Positions 1 to 10,711 are shown, counted from the first letter of the stretch. The stretch is 64,000 nt of DNA from Aeromonas finlandensis (GCF_000764645.1 NZ_JRGK01000024.1:1-64000); one strand, 5' to 3'. Numbers and translations are program-made. The notes: a model not told the origin generated them from the letters alone.

Positions 1-121
1 GCTGATCGCCCATAATCGCACCAAGATCCAGCAAGATGACCACGTGGTAATGTTCCTGGTGGACAAGAAGTACATCCCGGAAGTGGAGCGGCTGTTCCAG
101 CCAAGCCCCTTCTTCCTGTAA
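1..121 (+). CDS. trkA: TrkA, Trk potassium system NAD-binding subunit (3' end only)
   Basis: Only the last 39 codons are in the window, reading in frame from base 2 to a TAA at 119-121. They end in [12 protein letters not shown], which matches the C-terminus I know from E. coli TrkA. TrkA is the peripheral, nucleotide-binding regulatory subunit that gates the TrkH potassium channel at the inner membrane. The next gene in the same direction is trkH, which supports the call. The rest of the gene lies outside the window, so its integrity cannot be judged. Confidence 0.85.
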   Translation, partial: LIAHNRTKIQQDDHVVMFLVDKKYIPEVERLFQPSPFFL

Positions 122-149
122 CGTCTCCATGTGCACAGGCTGTCAAACC

Positions 150-192
150 AGACCCGGCTCAGCTCCCCCAAGGGGATGGTCCGGGTCTTTTG
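150..192 (+). terminator. Hairpin terminator after trkA
   Basis: AGACCCGG (150-157) pairs with CCGGGTCT (181-188), enclosing a second small stem, and is followed by TTTT. It lies between trkA and trkH, so it may only partly reduce transcription into trkH. Confidence 0.6.
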
Positions 193-217
193 TTAATCAA
201 CGACCAGGTTATCGAAC

Positions 218-1660
218 ATGATCAAGCTGCGTCCCATCATCTTTACGCTCGGGCTGGTGCTCTCCAAACTGGCGCTCTTCATGTGGCTGCCGACCCTGCT
301 GGCGCTACTGACCGGCTCCGAGGGGTTCGTCGAGTTTCTTAAATCGGTGCTCATTACCCACGGTGCCGCCCTGCTCTGCCTCCATTACGGACGCAAGGCG
401 GAGTTTCATCTGGGGGTGCGGGAGATGTTCCTGCTCACCACCTCGGTCTGGGTGGTGGCCTGCATTTTCGGCGCCCTGCCCTTTGTCTTCATCACTCACA
501 TCAACTTCACTGACGCCTACTTCGAGACCATGTCGGGGGTGACCACCACCGGCTCCACCGTGCTCTCCGGCCTCGACAACATGGCCCACAGCATCCTGCT
601 GTGGCGATCCATCCTGCAGTGGCTGGGCGGGGTTGGCTTTATCGTGATGGCAGTCGCCATACTGCCCTACCTCAACGTCGGCGGCATGAAGCTGTTCCAG
701 ACCGAGAGCTCAGACTGGTCAGACAAAAGCGCGCCACGGGCCAAGACGGTGGCCAACAACATAGTAGTGGTCTATCTGGTGCTCTCCATGCTCTGCTTCA
801 TGGCCTACTGGGCCAGCGGCATGAACATGTTCGAGGCGATCAACCACTCGATGACCACCCTCAGCACCGGCGGCTACTCCACCTCCGATCAATCCATGTC
901 CCACTTCTCCAACTCGGCGCACTGGATTGGCACCCTGTTTATGTTCCTCGGTGGCCTGCCCTTCCTGCTCTATGTGCAGAGCCTCAACCACAGGGACAAC
1001 AGCCTGTTCAAGGATGCCCAGGTACGCGGCTTCTTCTGGCTGGTGGTGTGGGTCACCGTCATCATGACCTTCTATCTGTGGGAGAGAGACCTGTTCGGCT
1101 TCTGGGATGCCCTGCGCATCAGCTGCTTCAACATCGTCTCGGTGCTCACCACCACCGGTTTCGGTCTCGGTGACTTCGGTACCTGGGGGCCGCTCGCCAG
1201 CATCACCTTCATCGTGCTGCTGGCGCTGGGGGCCTGCTCCGGCTCCACCGCTGGCGGTCTGAAGATCTTCCGGGTACAGGTGGCCTTCGCCCTGTTCAGA
1301 AAGCAGATGCGCCAGCTGATGCACCCCTCCGCCGTCTTCCCCCAGAAGTACAATGGCCGGACGGTCAATGACGCCATCATCCGCTCGATGATCTCCTTCG
1401 TGCTGGCCTACTTCGCCATCATTCTGGTGATCGCGGCGCTACTGGCTGCCATCGGGCTCGACCCCCTCACCTCCATCTCCAGCTCCATCACCGCCGTCGC
1501 CAACGTCGGTCCGGGCATGGGCCCGGTGGTGGGCCCCAGCACCAACTTTGCCAGCCTGCCGGAATCAGCCAAATGGCTGCTGTCGTTCGGCATGCTGCTG
1601 GGTCGGCTGGAGATCCTGACGGTCGCCGTACTTTTCTTCCCCTCCTTCTGGCGCCAGTAA
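218..1660 (+). CDS. trkH: TrkH, Trk potassium uptake channel subunit
   Basis: 480 residues, close to the 483 of E. coli TrkH. This is the integral membrane channel of the low-affinity Trk K+ uptake system and works with TrkA. All four pore-loop filter segments of the Trk/Ktr family are visible: TTTGST at 109-114, STGGY at 216-220, TTTGFG at 310-315 and NVGPGMG at 428-434. The rest alternates hydrophobic helices (about ten membrane segments) with short loops. GSTAGG at about 341-346 is also typical of the family. It follows trkA after 96 bases that include a terminator-like hairpin, and a second terminator closes the unit. Confidence 0.95.
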   Translation: MIKLRPIIFTLGLVLSKLALFMWLPTLLALLTGSEGFVEFLKSVLITHGAALLCLHYGRKAEFHLGVREMFLLTTSVWVVACIFGALPFVFITHINFTDAYFETMSGVTTTGSTVLSGLDNMAHSILLWRSILQWLGGVGFIVMAVAILPYLNVGGMKLFQTESSDWSDKSAPRAKTVANNIVVVYLVLSMLCFMAYWASGMNMFEAINHSMTTLSTGGYSTSDQSMSHFSNSAHWIGTLFMFLGGLPFLLYVQSLNHRDNSLFKDAQVRGFFWLVVWVTVIMTFYLWERDLFGFWDALRISCFNIVSVLTTTGFGLGDFGTWGPLASITFIVLLALGACSGSTAGGLKIFRVQVAFALFRKQMRQLMHPSAVFPQKYNGRTVNDAIIRSMISFVLAYFAIILVIAALLAAIGLDPLTSISSSITAVANVGPGMGPVVGPSTNFASLPESAKWLLSFGMLLGRLEILTVAVLFFPSFWRQ

Positions 1661-1674
1661 CGCACAAGTAGCGA

Positions 1675-1718
1675 CGCTCTCCGCCGGTTGATAACAACCG
1701 GTGGAGGGCGTTGTTTTT
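1675..1718 (+). terminator. Terminator of trkH
   Basis: A 16-base arm (1675-1690) pairs with 1695-1710 with two G-U wobbles around an ATAA loop, followed by TTGTTTTT. Starts 14 bases after the trkH stop. Confidence 0.88.
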
Positions 1719-2074
1719 ATGCTTCCGGATCGGGCACTCCCGGTAATGACGCCGGATGAAGCACAAATGGCTTCATAGAGCCCGCTTGCGATGACATAAG
1801 ATAAAATTGGGCCATTAACCAAAAACCCATAAATTAAATTTATACCGATCGATTTAGCTCATCCATGAGCCTCCGCCCCTGCCAGCACGCCCTGCACGAC
1901 CATCTTCCGATCCACAGGGCAACCTTCAGATAACACACCGACGTGACGAGCCAGCGACAGAACCATGGCTGATGCCCATTCATAGCCTGCCACGCTCGGC
2001 CAGCCCGCTCATTCGCCAGCAAGGCGTAACCGCTCAGCCCTGTAGGTACCGCTCCCCGAGGCCATTTGCCGAAG
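1719..2074. other. Intergenic region without a convincing gene
   Basis: Between the trkH terminator and the typA terminator. A perfect 7-bp inverted repeat, ATGAAGC (1756-1762) / GCTTCAT (1770-1776), is followed by an AT-rich stretch around 1800-1855. A 98-codon minus frame (2136 to 1840) is open here, but it starts across the typA terminator, has a Trp/Arg/Cys-rich composition unlike the neighbouring proteins and matches no family I know. I see no RNA gene. Confidence 0.5.
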
Positions 2075-2113
2075 ATAAAAAAACGGGCCCAAACCAGAGG
2101 TTTGGGCCCGTTT
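2075..2113 (-). terminator. Terminator of typA
   Basis: Perfect 15-bp arms (2081-2095 and 2099-2113) around a 3-base loop. On the minus strand a run of T follows. It lies 53 bases past the typA stop. Confidence 0.92.
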
Positions 2114-2166
2114 ATCCGTGAACCGTCAGTTGCCACGAGGGCATCTGAGCGACTCAGCGCATGGAA

Positions 2167-3978
2167 TTAACCACGGCCAGAGCGCTTGCGGTCCATCTCG
2201 GTCAGCAATTTCTTGCGGATACGGATGTTCTTCGGAGTCACTTCTACCAGTTCGTCGTTGTCGATGAACTCGAGAGCCTGTTCCAGAGTCATGCGGATCG
2301 GCGGAGTCAGCACTTGAGCTTCGTCGGTACCGGAGGCACGCATGTTGGTCAGCTGTTTGCCCTTCAGGCAGTTAACAGTCAGGTCGTTGGAACGGGAGTG
2401 AATACCGATCACCTGGCCTTCGTACACTTCGGTCGCGTGACCGATGAACAGACGACCGCGGTCTTGCAGACCGAACAGGGCGTAGGTCAGGGCCTTACCG
2501 GTTGCATTGGAGATCAGCACGCCGTTCTGGCGCTCACCGATGCTGCCACCCTTGTGCGGACCGTAATGGTCGAAGGTGTGGTAGAGCAGACCTGTACCGG
2601 AGGTCATAGTCATGAACTCGGTCTGGAAGCCGATCAGGCCACGGCTCGGGATCATGAAGTCAAGACGGACACGACCCTTGCCATCCGGCGTCATGTTGGT
2701 CATTTCGCCTTTACGCAGACCCAGCTGCTCCATCACGGAACCCTGGTGCGCTTCTTCAACGTCCACGGTTACGGTTTCGAACGGTTCTTGCAGAACGCCG
2801 TCAACGGTACGCAGGATTACTTCCGGACGAGACACAGCCAGTTCGTAACCTTCGCGACGCATGTTTTCGATCAGGATGGAGAGGTGCAGCTCACCACGAC
2901 CGGATACACGGAACTTGTCCGGATCATCAGTCTCTTCCACGCGCAGGGCCACGTTGTGGACCAGCTCCTGGTTCAGACGCTCCAGAATGTTACGGGAGGT
3001 CACGAACTTGCCCTCTTTACCGGCGAACGGTGAGGTGTTGACCTGGAAGGTCATGTTCACGGTCGGCTCGTCAACGGAGAGCGGCGGCAGGGCTTCAACA
3101 GCACCGTTGTCACAGATGGTGTCGGAGATTTTCAGCTCGCCCAGACCGGTGATGGCGATGATGTCACCCGCTTGCGCGTCGGTAACTTCGGTACGGGACA
3201 GACCCAGGTAACCCAGCACCTGGCCGACTTTACCGTTACGGGTCTTGCCGTCAGCACCAACTACAGTGACTTGCTGGTTGGTCTTGACGCGACCACGGGT
3301 GATACGGCCGATACCGATAACGCCGACGTAGGAGTTGTAGTCCAGCTGGGAGATCTGCATCTGGAAACCACCGTCGGCATCCGCCGCCGGGGCTTCTACG
3401 TTGTCAACGATAGCCTGGAACAGCGGCTCCATGTTCTCGGACTCAACGTCCTGATCCATGGTGGCCCAACCGTTCAGTGCAGAGGCGTAAACAACTTTGA
3501 AATCCAGCTGTTCGTCAGTCGCGCCCAGGTTGTCGAACAGGTCGAATACCTGATCCATTACCCAGTCAGGACGAGCACCCGGACGGTCGATCTTGTTGAT
3601 GACCACGATCGGCTTCAGACCCTGAGCGAACGCTTTCTGGGTCACGAAACGGGTTTGCGGCATCGGGCCATCTACGGCGTCAACCAGCAGCAGCACGGAG
3701 TCAACCATGGAGAGTACGCGCTCAACTTCACCACCGAAGTCGGCGTGACCCGGGGTATCAACGATGTTGATGCGGTAGTCGTTCCAGCGGATCGCAGTGT
3801 TCTTGGCGAGAATGGTGATGCCACGTTCCCGTTCCAGATCATTGGAGTCCATGATCCGTTCCTGACCTTCGCTGGTGCGATCCAGAGTACCGGATTGCTG
3901 CAGCAGCTTATCAACCAGAGTCGTTTTGCCGTGGTCAACGTGCGCAATAATCGCAATATTGCGTAAATTCTCTAACAT
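2167..3978 (-). CDS. typA: TypA/BipA, ribosome-associated translational GTPase
   Basis: 603 residues, the usual size of BipA. It is an EF-G-like GTPase that binds 70S ribosomes, helps 50S assembly at low temperature and influences stress and virulence responses. The GTPase motifs are intact: AHVDHGKTT at 12-20 (P-loop), ERGITI at about 51-56 (switch I), DTPGH at 74-78 (G3, with the catalytic His) and NKID at 128-131 (G4). Domains II, III and V and the BipA C-terminal domain follow. It is transcribed divergently from glnA, the same arrangement as in E. coli, and has its own strong terminator. Confidence 0.97.
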   Translation of the reverse strand: MLENLRNIAIIAHVDHGKTTLVDKLLQQSGTLDRTSEGQERIMDSNDLERERGITILAKNTAIRWNDYRINIVDTPGHADFGGEVERVLSMVDSVLLLVDAVDGPMPQTRFVTQKAFAQGLKPIVVINKIDRPGARPDWVMDQVFDLFDNLGATDEQLDFKVVYASALNGWATMDQDVESENMEPLFQAIVDNVEAPAADADGGFQMQISQLDYNSYVGVIGIGRITRGRVKTNQQVTVVGADGKTRNGKVGQVLGYLGLSRTEVTDAQAGDIIAITGLGELKISDTICDNGAVEALPPLSVDEPTVNMTFQVNTSPFAGKEGKFVTSRNILERLNQELVHNVALRVEETDDPDKFRVSGRGELHLSILIENMRREGYELAVSRPEVILRTVDGVLQEPFETVTVDVEEAHQGSVMEQLGLRKGEMTNMTPDGKGRVRLDFMIPSRGLIGFQTEFMTMTSGTGLLYHTFDHYGPHKGGSIGERQNGVLISNATGKALTYALFGLQDRGRLFIGHATEVYEGQVIGIHSRSNDLTVNCLKGKQLTNMRASGTDEAQVLTPPIRMTLEQALEFIDNDELVEVTPKNIRIRKKLLTEMDRKRSGRG

Positions 3979-4133
3979 TCTCGCCTCAAATCACCGGGTA
4001 AAATTGGGCGCTAATTGTACTCTCGCCTTTGTGATCTGCCTAGCAGAATTGCAGTACATTCGCGCACAACAACAGATCTGGATCATAGACCTCTCCGACA
4101 AACCCTGCTTAGATGGGCGGTGACCGTATTTCG

Positions 4134-4150
4134 CGCACCATTACAGTGCA
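4134..4150. promoter_or_regulatory. NtrC binding site 1 upstream of glnA
   Basis: CGCACC-N5-AGTGCA is a dyad close to the NtrC consensus TGCACY-N5-RGTGCA. Its centre is about 142 bases upstream of the start point predicted from the sigma-54 promoter at 4257-4273, close to the enhancer position known for E. coli glnA. The match is seen; binding is inferred. Confidence 0.78.
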
Positions 4151-4167
4151 CCAAAACGATCCACAGT

Positions 4168-4184
4168 CGCACTAAATTGATGCA
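4168..4184. promoter_or_regulatory. NtrC binding site 2 upstream of glnA
   Basis: CGCACT-N5-GATGCA is a second dyad 34 bases downstream of site 1 (about three helical turns), centred near -108. The pair reproduces the two-site enhancer arrangement of enteric glnA promoters. Confidence 0.72.
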
Positions 4185-4256
4185 ACACGAGTCGAGATCG
4201 CCTGATTTTGGGGAGCCTCTTCACCGGGATTGCCCTGAAATCAAGCTGTCACAAAC

Positions 4257-4273
4257 TTGGCATGATACTGGCT
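4257..4273 (+). promoter_or_regulatory. Sigma-54 promoter of glnA
   Basis: TTGGCATGATACTGGCT has the -24 GG (4259-4260) and -12 GC (4271-4272) separated by exactly ten bases, as RpoN promoters require. Transcription should start near 4284, about 47 bases before the glnA ATG. Two NtrC sites lie upstream. Confidence 0.85.
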
Positions 4274-4330
4274 TATGTGAATACGACGACGCATTCACCC
4301 AGAGAGTTTTAACACCGGAGGTTACTTAGC

Positions 4331-5740
4331 ATGTCTGCCCAGAACGTTTTGGCCCTGATCCAGGAACACGAAGTCAAGTTTGTTGATCTGCGCTTTACCG
4401 ACACCAAGGGTAAAGAGCAGCATGTATCCATCCCTGCTCACCAGGTTGATGAAGATTTCTTCGAAGACGGCAAGATGTTCGATGGTTCCTCCATCGGCGG
4501 CTGGAAAGGCATCAACGAATCCGACATGGTACTGATGCCGGACGCAGCCTCCGCCAAACTGGACCCGTTCACCGAAGAGACCACTCTGAACATCGTTTGT
4601 GACGTGCTGGAGCCTGCCACCATGCAGGGCTACGACCGCGATCCGCGCTCCATCGCCAAGCGTGCAGAAGATTTCCTGAAGTCCAGCGGCATCGCTGACA
4701 CCGTGCTGTTCGGGCCGGAGCCGGAATTCTTCATGTTTGACAACATCACTTTCTCCAACACCATGGGCCACAGCTTCGTGAAAATCGAATCTGAAGAAGC
4801 CGCATGGAACTCTGGCACTGCCTATGAGCATGGCAACAAGGGTCACCGTCCGTTCGTGAAAGGCGGTTACTTCCCGGTTGCGCCGGTCGACTCCTCCCAG
4901 GATATCCGCGCCGCCATGTGTCTGGTGCTGGAAGAGATGGGCCAGGTCGTTGAAGCTCACCACCACGAAGTGGCCACTGCCGGTCAGAACGAGATCGCCA
5001 CCCGCTTCAACACTCTTACGCTGAAGGCGGACGAAGTGCAGGTGCTGAAGTACGTGATCCACAACGTGGCCCACGCCTACAACAAGACCGTCACCTTCAT
5101 GCCGAAACCCATGTTCGGTGACAACGGCTCCGGCATGCACTGCCACCAGTCTCTGGCCAAGAACGGCGTCAACCTGTTCGCTGGCGACCTGTACGGCGGC
5201 CTGTCCGAGATGGCTCTGCACTACATCGGCGGTATCATCAAGCACGCCAAGGCCATCAACGCCTTCGCCAACCCGACCACCAACTCCTACAAGCGTCTGG
5301 TCCCGGGTTATGAAGCACCGGTCATGCTGGCTTACTCTGCCCGCAACCGCTCTGCCTCCATCCGTATTCCGGTGGTACCGAGCCCGAAAGCCCGTCGTAT
5401 CGAAGTACGCTTCCCGGATCCGGCAGCCAACCCGTACCTGGCCTTCGCAGCCCAGCTGATGGCCGGTCTGGACGGTATCATCAACAAGATCCATCCGGGC
5501 GACGCCATGGACAAGAACTTGTATGACCTGCCGCCGGAAGAAGCCGCAGAAGTGCCGACCGTTGCCGGTTCTCTGGACGAAGCGCTGTCCGCACTGGATG
5601 CAGACCGCGAGTTCCTGACTCGTGGTGGCGTGTTCAGCGATGACTTCATCAACTCCTATCTGGAACTGAAACAGCAGGATGTTGACCGTGTGCGCATGAC
5701 CCCGCACCCGCTGGAGTTCGAACTGTACTACTCCGTCTAA
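4331..5740 (+). CDS. glnA: Glutamine synthetase type I
   Basis: 469 residues, the same as enteric GlnA. It makes glutamine from glutamate, ammonia and ATP in the cytoplasm as a dodecamer. The N-terminal beta-grasp segment DGSSIGGW is at 51-58, the metal and glutamate-binding region FGPEPEFF at 127-134, the [10 protein letters not shown] segment at 270-279 and the arginine-rich active-site stretch [10 protein letters not shown] at 355-364. Tyr398 in NLYDLPPE is the expected adenylylation site, so activity is probably controlled by GlnE as well as by NtrC-driven transcription. GGAG at 4317-4320 sits about ten bases before the ATG. A terminator after the gene separates it from the glnL promoter region. 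Confidence 0.98.
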   Translation: MSAQNVLALIQEHEVKFVDLRFTDTKGKEQHVSIPAHQVDEDFFEDGKMFDGSSIGGWKGINESDMVLMPDAASAKLDPFTEETTLNIVCDVLEPATMQGYDRDPRSIAKRAEDFLKSSGIADTVLFGPEPEFFMFDNITFSNTMGHSFVKIESEEAAWNSGTAYEHGNKGHRPFVKGGYFPVAPVDSSQDIRAAMCLVLEEMGQVVEAHHHEVATAGQNEIATRFNTLTLKADEVQVLKYVIHNVAHAYNKTVTFMPKPMFGDNGSGMHCHQSLAKNGVNLFAGDLYGGLSEMALHYIGGIIKHAKAINAFANPTTNSYKRLVPGYEAPVMLAYSARNRSASIRIPVVPSPKARRIEVRFPDPAANPYLAFAAQLMAGLDGIINKIHPGDAMDKNLYDLPPEEAAEVPTVAGSLDEALSALDADREFLTRGGVFSDDFINSYLELKQQDVDRVRMTPHPLEFELYYSV

Positions 5741-5792
5741 GTCGGAACAGACTGCCCGTTTCAATCCGGTCAGCTTGCTTAATCGTGACAAA

Positions 5793-5816
5793 ACCCGCCA
5801 TCTGGCGGGTTTTTTC
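5793..5816 (+). terminator. Terminator of glnA
   Basis: ACCCGCC / GGCGGGT stem around ATCT with an immediate T tract. As in E. coli, it should limit read-through from the strong glnA promoter into the downstream regulatory genes. Confidence 0.9.
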
Positions 5817-5855
5817 TCTGATAGGATTAAGCAAGATACCGTCAAGGAGAGATGG

Positions 5856-6431
5856 ATGAACAACAAGCATGGCATAGGGGTGCTCACCCTCCTGTTGCTG
5901 ACCTCATTCAGTGCCGATGCGGCCAAGGTTTACTCCTGGGTCGATGGCAATGGCGTCACCCACTACACGGATGCACCACCTCCGGGCAAGAAGGCCAGGG
6001 AGGTCGATCTGCGGGTCGCACCGCTCATCAGCGGCTCACCCAACTCGGTACAGGTCGATAACTTCAACAGCCTGACCGGTGTCGACGCCAACAAGAAGAA
6101 AGAAGCCGCCAAACTGGTGATCGAACTACTCTCCCCGGAACAGGGCAGCACCTTGCGCGATAACACCGGCAACATCGTCTTTCAGGGCCAGATCAGCCCC
6201 AAACCGCCAAGCCAGTATGATGTGCGCCTGACTCTGGATGGCAAAGCCGCCCCCATCGTCAGCAACAGTCTGTCGATCCGCGTCGAAAACGTCGATCGCG
6301 GTGCCCATGAGGCCCAGCTCGAGCTGCTCGCCAAAGACGGTACGATCCTTGCTAAATCTAGTGCAGTCACCTTTTACCTGCATAGAGCGAGCGTGACGCC
6401 GCCTCCCAAACCCACCCCCAAAGCGGACTAG
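5856..6431 (+). CDS. Exported DUF4124-domain protein in the gln cluster
   Basis: 191 residues. The ATG at 5856 is chosen because AAGGAGAG sits just upstream and it begins a clear signal peptide, hydrophobic to about residue 18, with probable cleavage near SADAA (19-23). An upstream in-frame start would begin inside the glnA terminator. After cleavage comes the DUF4124 signature KVYSWVDGNGVTHYTDAPPPG (split here: KVYSWVDGNG, VTHYTDAPPPG) at about 24-44. The C-terminal half resembles a beta-sandwich and ends in a Pro/Lys-rich tail. Function is unknown; the domain is found in envelope proteins of gammaproteobacteria. It lies between glnA and glnL in the same direction, which hints at a link to nitrogen status but proves nothing. 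Confidence 0.8.
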   Translation: MNNKHGIGVLTLLLLTSFSADAAKVYSWVDGNGVTHYTDAPPPGKKAREVDLRVAPLISGSPNSVQVDNFNSLTGVDANKKKEAAKLVIELLSPEQGSTLRDNTGNIVFQGQISPKPPSQYDVRLTLDGKAAPIVSNSLSIRVENVDRGAHEAQLELLAKDGTILAKSSAVTFYLHRASVTPPPKPTPKAD

Positions 6432-6465
6432 GGGTGATATAGCGCACCGATGCGGGTAAACTCCA

Positions 6466-6482
6466 TGCACCATATCGGTGCA
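6466..6482. promoter_or_regulatory. NtrC operator before glnL
   Basis: TGCACC-ATATC-GGTGCA is a perfect match to the NtrC dyad. It lies 36 bases upstream of the glnL start and 34 bases after the DUF4124 gene, where phosphorylated NtrC would repress the internal promoter for glnL-glnG, as known for E. coli glnLp. Confidence 0.87.
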
Positions 6483-6517
6483 TAACAGGTGTGTAGCACC
6501 GTTTTAGGGAGAAACCT

Positions 6518-7573
6518 GTGCCAACCCGCTCGGACAACGCCAAAACACTCTTGGATAATTTGCTGACCGCCGTGATCCTGATGGATGAGCGGCTCTGCAT
6601 CCAATTCGTCAACCCGGCGGCTGAACAGCTGCTCTCCCTCAGTGAGCGGCGGCTGATCGGTATCGAACTGCCCCATTTGCTGGAGCATATCTCCCTCGAC
6701 CTGCAACGACTGAAACAGTGCCTCATTTCAGGGCAGGGCTTTACCGACAGCGAAGTGACCCTGGTGGTGGAAGGAGAACCGCGACTGGTGGAACTGAGCG
6801 CCACCCCCATGGCCGACCACGAACAGCGTCTGCTGGTCGTGGAGCTGCGCAAGATCGACCAGCAGAAGAAGATCAGCCAGGAGCAGCAACAACATGCCCA
6901 GCAGCTGGCCGCCAAGGAGCTGGTGCGCGGGCTGGCCCACGAGATCAAGAACCCCCTCGGTGGCCTGCGCGGCGCGGCCCAACTGCTGCAAAAAGAGCTG
7001 CCAGACCCGGCCCTGCGCGAATATACCGGCATCATCATCGAACAGGCCGACCGGCTGCGGGTACTGGTCGATCGGCTGCTCGGCCCCCAGCGCCCAGGCC
7101 GCCACCAGATGCACAATGTCCATTCGGTGCTGGAGCAGGTACGCCGCTTGGTGGAGCTGGAGCTGCCGCCCTCTGTTCGCATCGAGCGAGATTACGACCC
7201 CAGCATCCCCGAATTCGAGATGGAGCCGGATCAGCTGCAGCAGGCGTTTCTCAACATAGTGCGCAACGCGGCCGAAGCGCTAGGCGATCAGACCGGGCTT
7301 ATCCGCATCAAGACCCGCACCGCCTTCCAGATCACCATCCACGGCCAGCGCTATCGGCTGGCGGCGGAGATCAAGATCATCGACAACGGCCCCGGTATTC
7401 CGGACGCCATCCGCGACACCCTGTTCTATCCCATGATCACTGGCAAAGAGGGCGGCACCGGGCTTGGCCTCTCCATCGCCCAGAACCTGATCGACCAGCA
7501 CAAGGGGAAAATCGACTGCATCAGCTGGCCGGGCCACACCGAATTCACCATTTTTCTACCGCTTCGCAAGTAA
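6518..7573 (+). CDS. glnL: NtrB/GlnL, nitrogen-responsive sensor histidine kinase/phosphatase
   Basis: 351 residues starting at GTG, with AGGGAG about seven bases upstream. An N-terminal PAS domain (about 5-115) is followed by a HisKA domain with the phospho-accepting His141 in LAHEIKNPLGG and an HATPase domain with N250 (N box), DNGPG at 289-293 (G1) and GTGLGL at 313-318 (G2). There are no membrane segments, as expected for cytoplasmic NtrB, which phosphorylates or dephosphorylates NtrC according to PII (GlnB). The length matches E. coli NtrB (349). The glnG start follows 9 bases after the stop, so the two are co-expressed. Confidence 0.96.
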   Translation: MPTRSDNAKTLLDNLLTAVILMDERLCIQFVNPAAEQLLSLSERRLIGIELPHLLEHISLDLQRLKQCLISGQGFTDSEVTLVVEGEPRLVELSATPMADHEQRLLVVELRKIDQQKKISQEQQQHAQQLAAKELVRGLAHEIKNPLGGLRGAAQLLQKELPDPALREYTGIIIEQADRLRVLVDRLLGPQRPGRHQMHNVHSVLEQVRRLVELELPPSVRIERDYDPSIPEFEMEPDQLQQAFLNIVRNAAEALGDQTGLIRIKTRTAFQITIHGQRYRLAAEIKIIDNGPGIPDAIRDTLFYPMITGKEGGTGLGLSIAQNLIDQHKGKIDCISWPGHTEFTIFLPLRK

Positions 7574-7582
7574 GGGAACACC

Positions 7583-9001
<1,419 letters not shown>

Positions 9002-9054
9002 GTCCCGGGGAAAAACGATTCCCATCACGCCTTGATAAATCACCGACCAATAAG

Positions 9055-9087
9055 ACCCCGTTTGCCAGCAAACGGGGTATCTTTTTT
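9055..9087 (+). terminator. Terminator of glnLG
   Basis: ACCCCGTTTG / CAAACGGGGT perfect 10-bp stem, CCAG loop, then ATCTTTTTT. It lies 53 bases past the glnG stop and before add. Confidence 0.93.
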
Positions 9088-9142
9088 GAAAGCCCCGCCT
9101 AGAATGGCAGGCTTTCAAACCCGACTCGAAGAAGGCGCCATC

Positions 9143-10144
9143 ATGATTGACAGATCTCTCCCCCTGACCGACCTGCACCGCCATCTGGACGGCAACATCC
9201 GTCCGCAGACCATCCTCGAGCTGGGTCGCCAACACAATATTCAGCTGCCCGCCTTCGAGCTGGAGGCGCTGCGCCCCCACGTACAGATCGTCGAGAACGA
9301 GCCAAGTCTGGTCGCCTTCCTGAAGAAGCTGGACTGGGGTGTTGCCGTGCTGGCCGACTACGACGCCTGCCGCCGGGTTGCCTACGAGAACGTAGAAGAC
9401 CTGCTGCGCGCCGGTATCGACTATGCAGAGCTGCGCTTCAGCCCGGCCTATATGGCGATGGCCCATAAGCTGCACCCGCAGGGTGTGGTGGAAGCCATCA
9501 TCGACGGCGTGGCCGCGGGCAGCCGTGACTTCGGCATCAAGGCCAACCTGATCGGCATCATGAGTCGCACCTTCGGCACCGAGCAGTGCAATCAGGAGCT
9601 GGCCGCCTGTCTGGCCCATCGCGACAAGCTGGTCGCCATCGATCTGGCCGGTGACGAGCTGGGCTTCCCGGGGGAACTCTTTGTCGACCACTTCCGCAAG
9701 GTGCGCGATGCAGGCATGCGCGTCACCGTGCACGCCGGTGAGGCGGCTGGCCCCGAGAGCATGTGGCAGGCCATTCGCGAGCTGGGTGCCGAGCGTATCG
9801 GCCACGGTGTCAAAGCGATTCAGGATCCGGCCCTGATGGCCTATCTGGCCGAGCACCGCATCGGCATCGAATCCTGCCTCACCTCCAACGTCCAGACCAC
9901 TACGGTGGCGAGTCTGACCGAGCACCCGATCCGCCAGTTCCTGGCTGCCGGTGTATTAGCCTGCCTCAACACCGACGATCCGGCGGTGGAAGGCATCGAC
10001 CTGCCCCACGAATATGAGGTGGCTGCCCCGGCCGCTGGCATGACGACGAGCGAGATCCGCACTGCCCAGCAAAACGGCCTGACCCTGGCCTTCCTGAGCG
10101 ATAGCGAGAAAGCCGAACTGAGCGCCCGCGCCGCCAGCCGCTGA
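9143..10144 (+). CDS. add: Adenosine deaminase
   Basis: 333 residues, as in E. coli Add. It converts adenosine and deoxyadenosine to inosine and deoxyinosine in purine salvage. The start at 9143 gives [17 protein letters not shown], the family N-terminus; an in-frame upstream extension would begin inside the glnG terminator. Zinc ligands H12 and H14 (LHRHLDG), the HAGEAAGP segment with a third zinc His and the catalytic-Glu region, the conserved LGAERIGHG and the NTDDP aspartates are all present. No partner gene is adjacent: the unit stands alone between two terminators. Confidence 0.96.
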   Translation: MIDRSLPLTDLHRHLDGNIRPQTILELGRQHNIQLPAFELEALRPHVQIVENEPSLVAFLKKLDWGVAVLADYDACRRVAYENVEDLLRAGIDYAELRFSPAYMAMAHKLHPQGVVEAIIDGVAAGSRDFGIKANLIGIMSRTFGTEQCNQELAACLAHRDKLVAIDLAGDELGFPGELFVDHFRKVRDAGMRVTVHAGEAAGPESMWQAIRELGAERIGHGVKAIQDPALMAYLAEHRIGIESCLTSNVQTTTVASLTEHPIRQFLAAGVLACLNTDDPAVEGIDLPHEYEVAAPAAGMTTSEIRTAQQNGLTLAFLSDSEKAELSARAASR

Positions 10145-10167
10145 TTAACACCGGCAGTGCAAATAAC

Positions 10168-10195
10168 AACGGCCCACTTCGGTGGGCCGTTTTTA
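10168..10195 (+). terminator. Terminator of add
   Basis: AACGGCCCAC / GTGGGCCGTT stem with a TTCG tetraloop, followed by TTT. Confidence 0.92.
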
Positions 10196-10237
10196 TTTGC
10201 CTGTTACATGGTCAGACATAAAACCAAAAGCCTCACA

Positions 10238-10251
10238 TGACGAATTCGTCA
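10238..10251. repeat. Perfect 14-bp palindrome
   Basis: TGACGAATTCGTCA reads the same on both strands. It lies in the AT-rich patch after add, about 100 bases before the DUF4054-like frame. It could be an operator of the element from which that frame came, but no regulator is nearby. Confidence 0.5.
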
Positions 10252-10348
10252 ATGAAAAACCATTATAAACAATGAGTTGAGCAACACTCCAAACACCCTC
10301 ATTCTAATTACGTAACCGTGAGGTTACTTCTTACAAAGAGGGTTTTTG

Positions 10349-10645
10349 ATGGATATTACACCAGATATTGTTGGGCACTTCCGCGCTTCGTTTTTCGGTC
10401 AATTCGGTAAGGAAGACGCATACCCTACCGAGAAAGTTATCTTCGCCTTGCAAGAAGCGAGCTATGAGACAGGGGGTAGCCGTTGGGGGGAATATGGATC
10501 GCAGACATTAAAACAACGAGGGATGTTTTATCTCGCAGCTCATATATTGGCTCAACCAACCAGTGCAGACCTAAAAACAACCAGCTTTGGCCAGCAATAC
10601 CAAAAACTCAGAAGACGAGTGGGAATGGGAGCCATCGCCTGTTAA
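10349..10645 (+). pseudogene. Phage DUF4054-like head-tail protein remnant, apparently internally deleted
   Basis: 98 residues from the ATG at 10349 (AGAGGG lies just upstream; the TTG codon before it is a less likely start). Residues 1-70 resemble the N-terminal half of DUF4054 phage virion proteins: FRASFF, YPTEKVIFALQEA, RWGEYG and FYLAAHIL. The end, SFGQQYQKLRRR, looks like their C-terminus. The middle of the domain, usually some 35-50 residues, seems to be missing, which would join the two ends in frame at about residue 72. No other phage gene is near. The surrounding 400 bases are visibly richer in A+T, and a hairpin GTAACC / GGTTAC (10312-10327) lies just upstream. The family call rests on remembered motifs only. 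It could instead be a short unrelated protein. Confidence 0.5.
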
Positions 10646-10658
10646 CAAAGTTAAATGG

Positions 10659-10689
10659 CAAAAGGCCCAAACTGGGTTTGGGCCTTTTG
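10659..10689. terminator. Bidirectional hairpin terminator (mainly rmuC)
   Basis: CAAAAGGCCCAAAC / GTTTGGGCCTTTTG perfect arms around TGG. Symmetric A and T runs let it work for rmuC (minus) and for the DUF4054-like frame (plus). Confidence 0.85.
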
Positions 10690-10711
10690 CTGATGGCGAT
10701 ACAGGGGAAAA

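Noticed and set aside
1840-2136. 98-codon minus frame in the trkH-typA gap
   Set aside because: Its start overlaps the typA terminator, its composition is odd (many Trp, Arg, Cys) and it shows no family match.
4322-5926. 534-codon open frame antisense to glnA
   Set aside because: It is a by-product of codon bias in glnA, a certain gene on the other strand. Its composition (His/Gly/Val-rich) fits no protein family.
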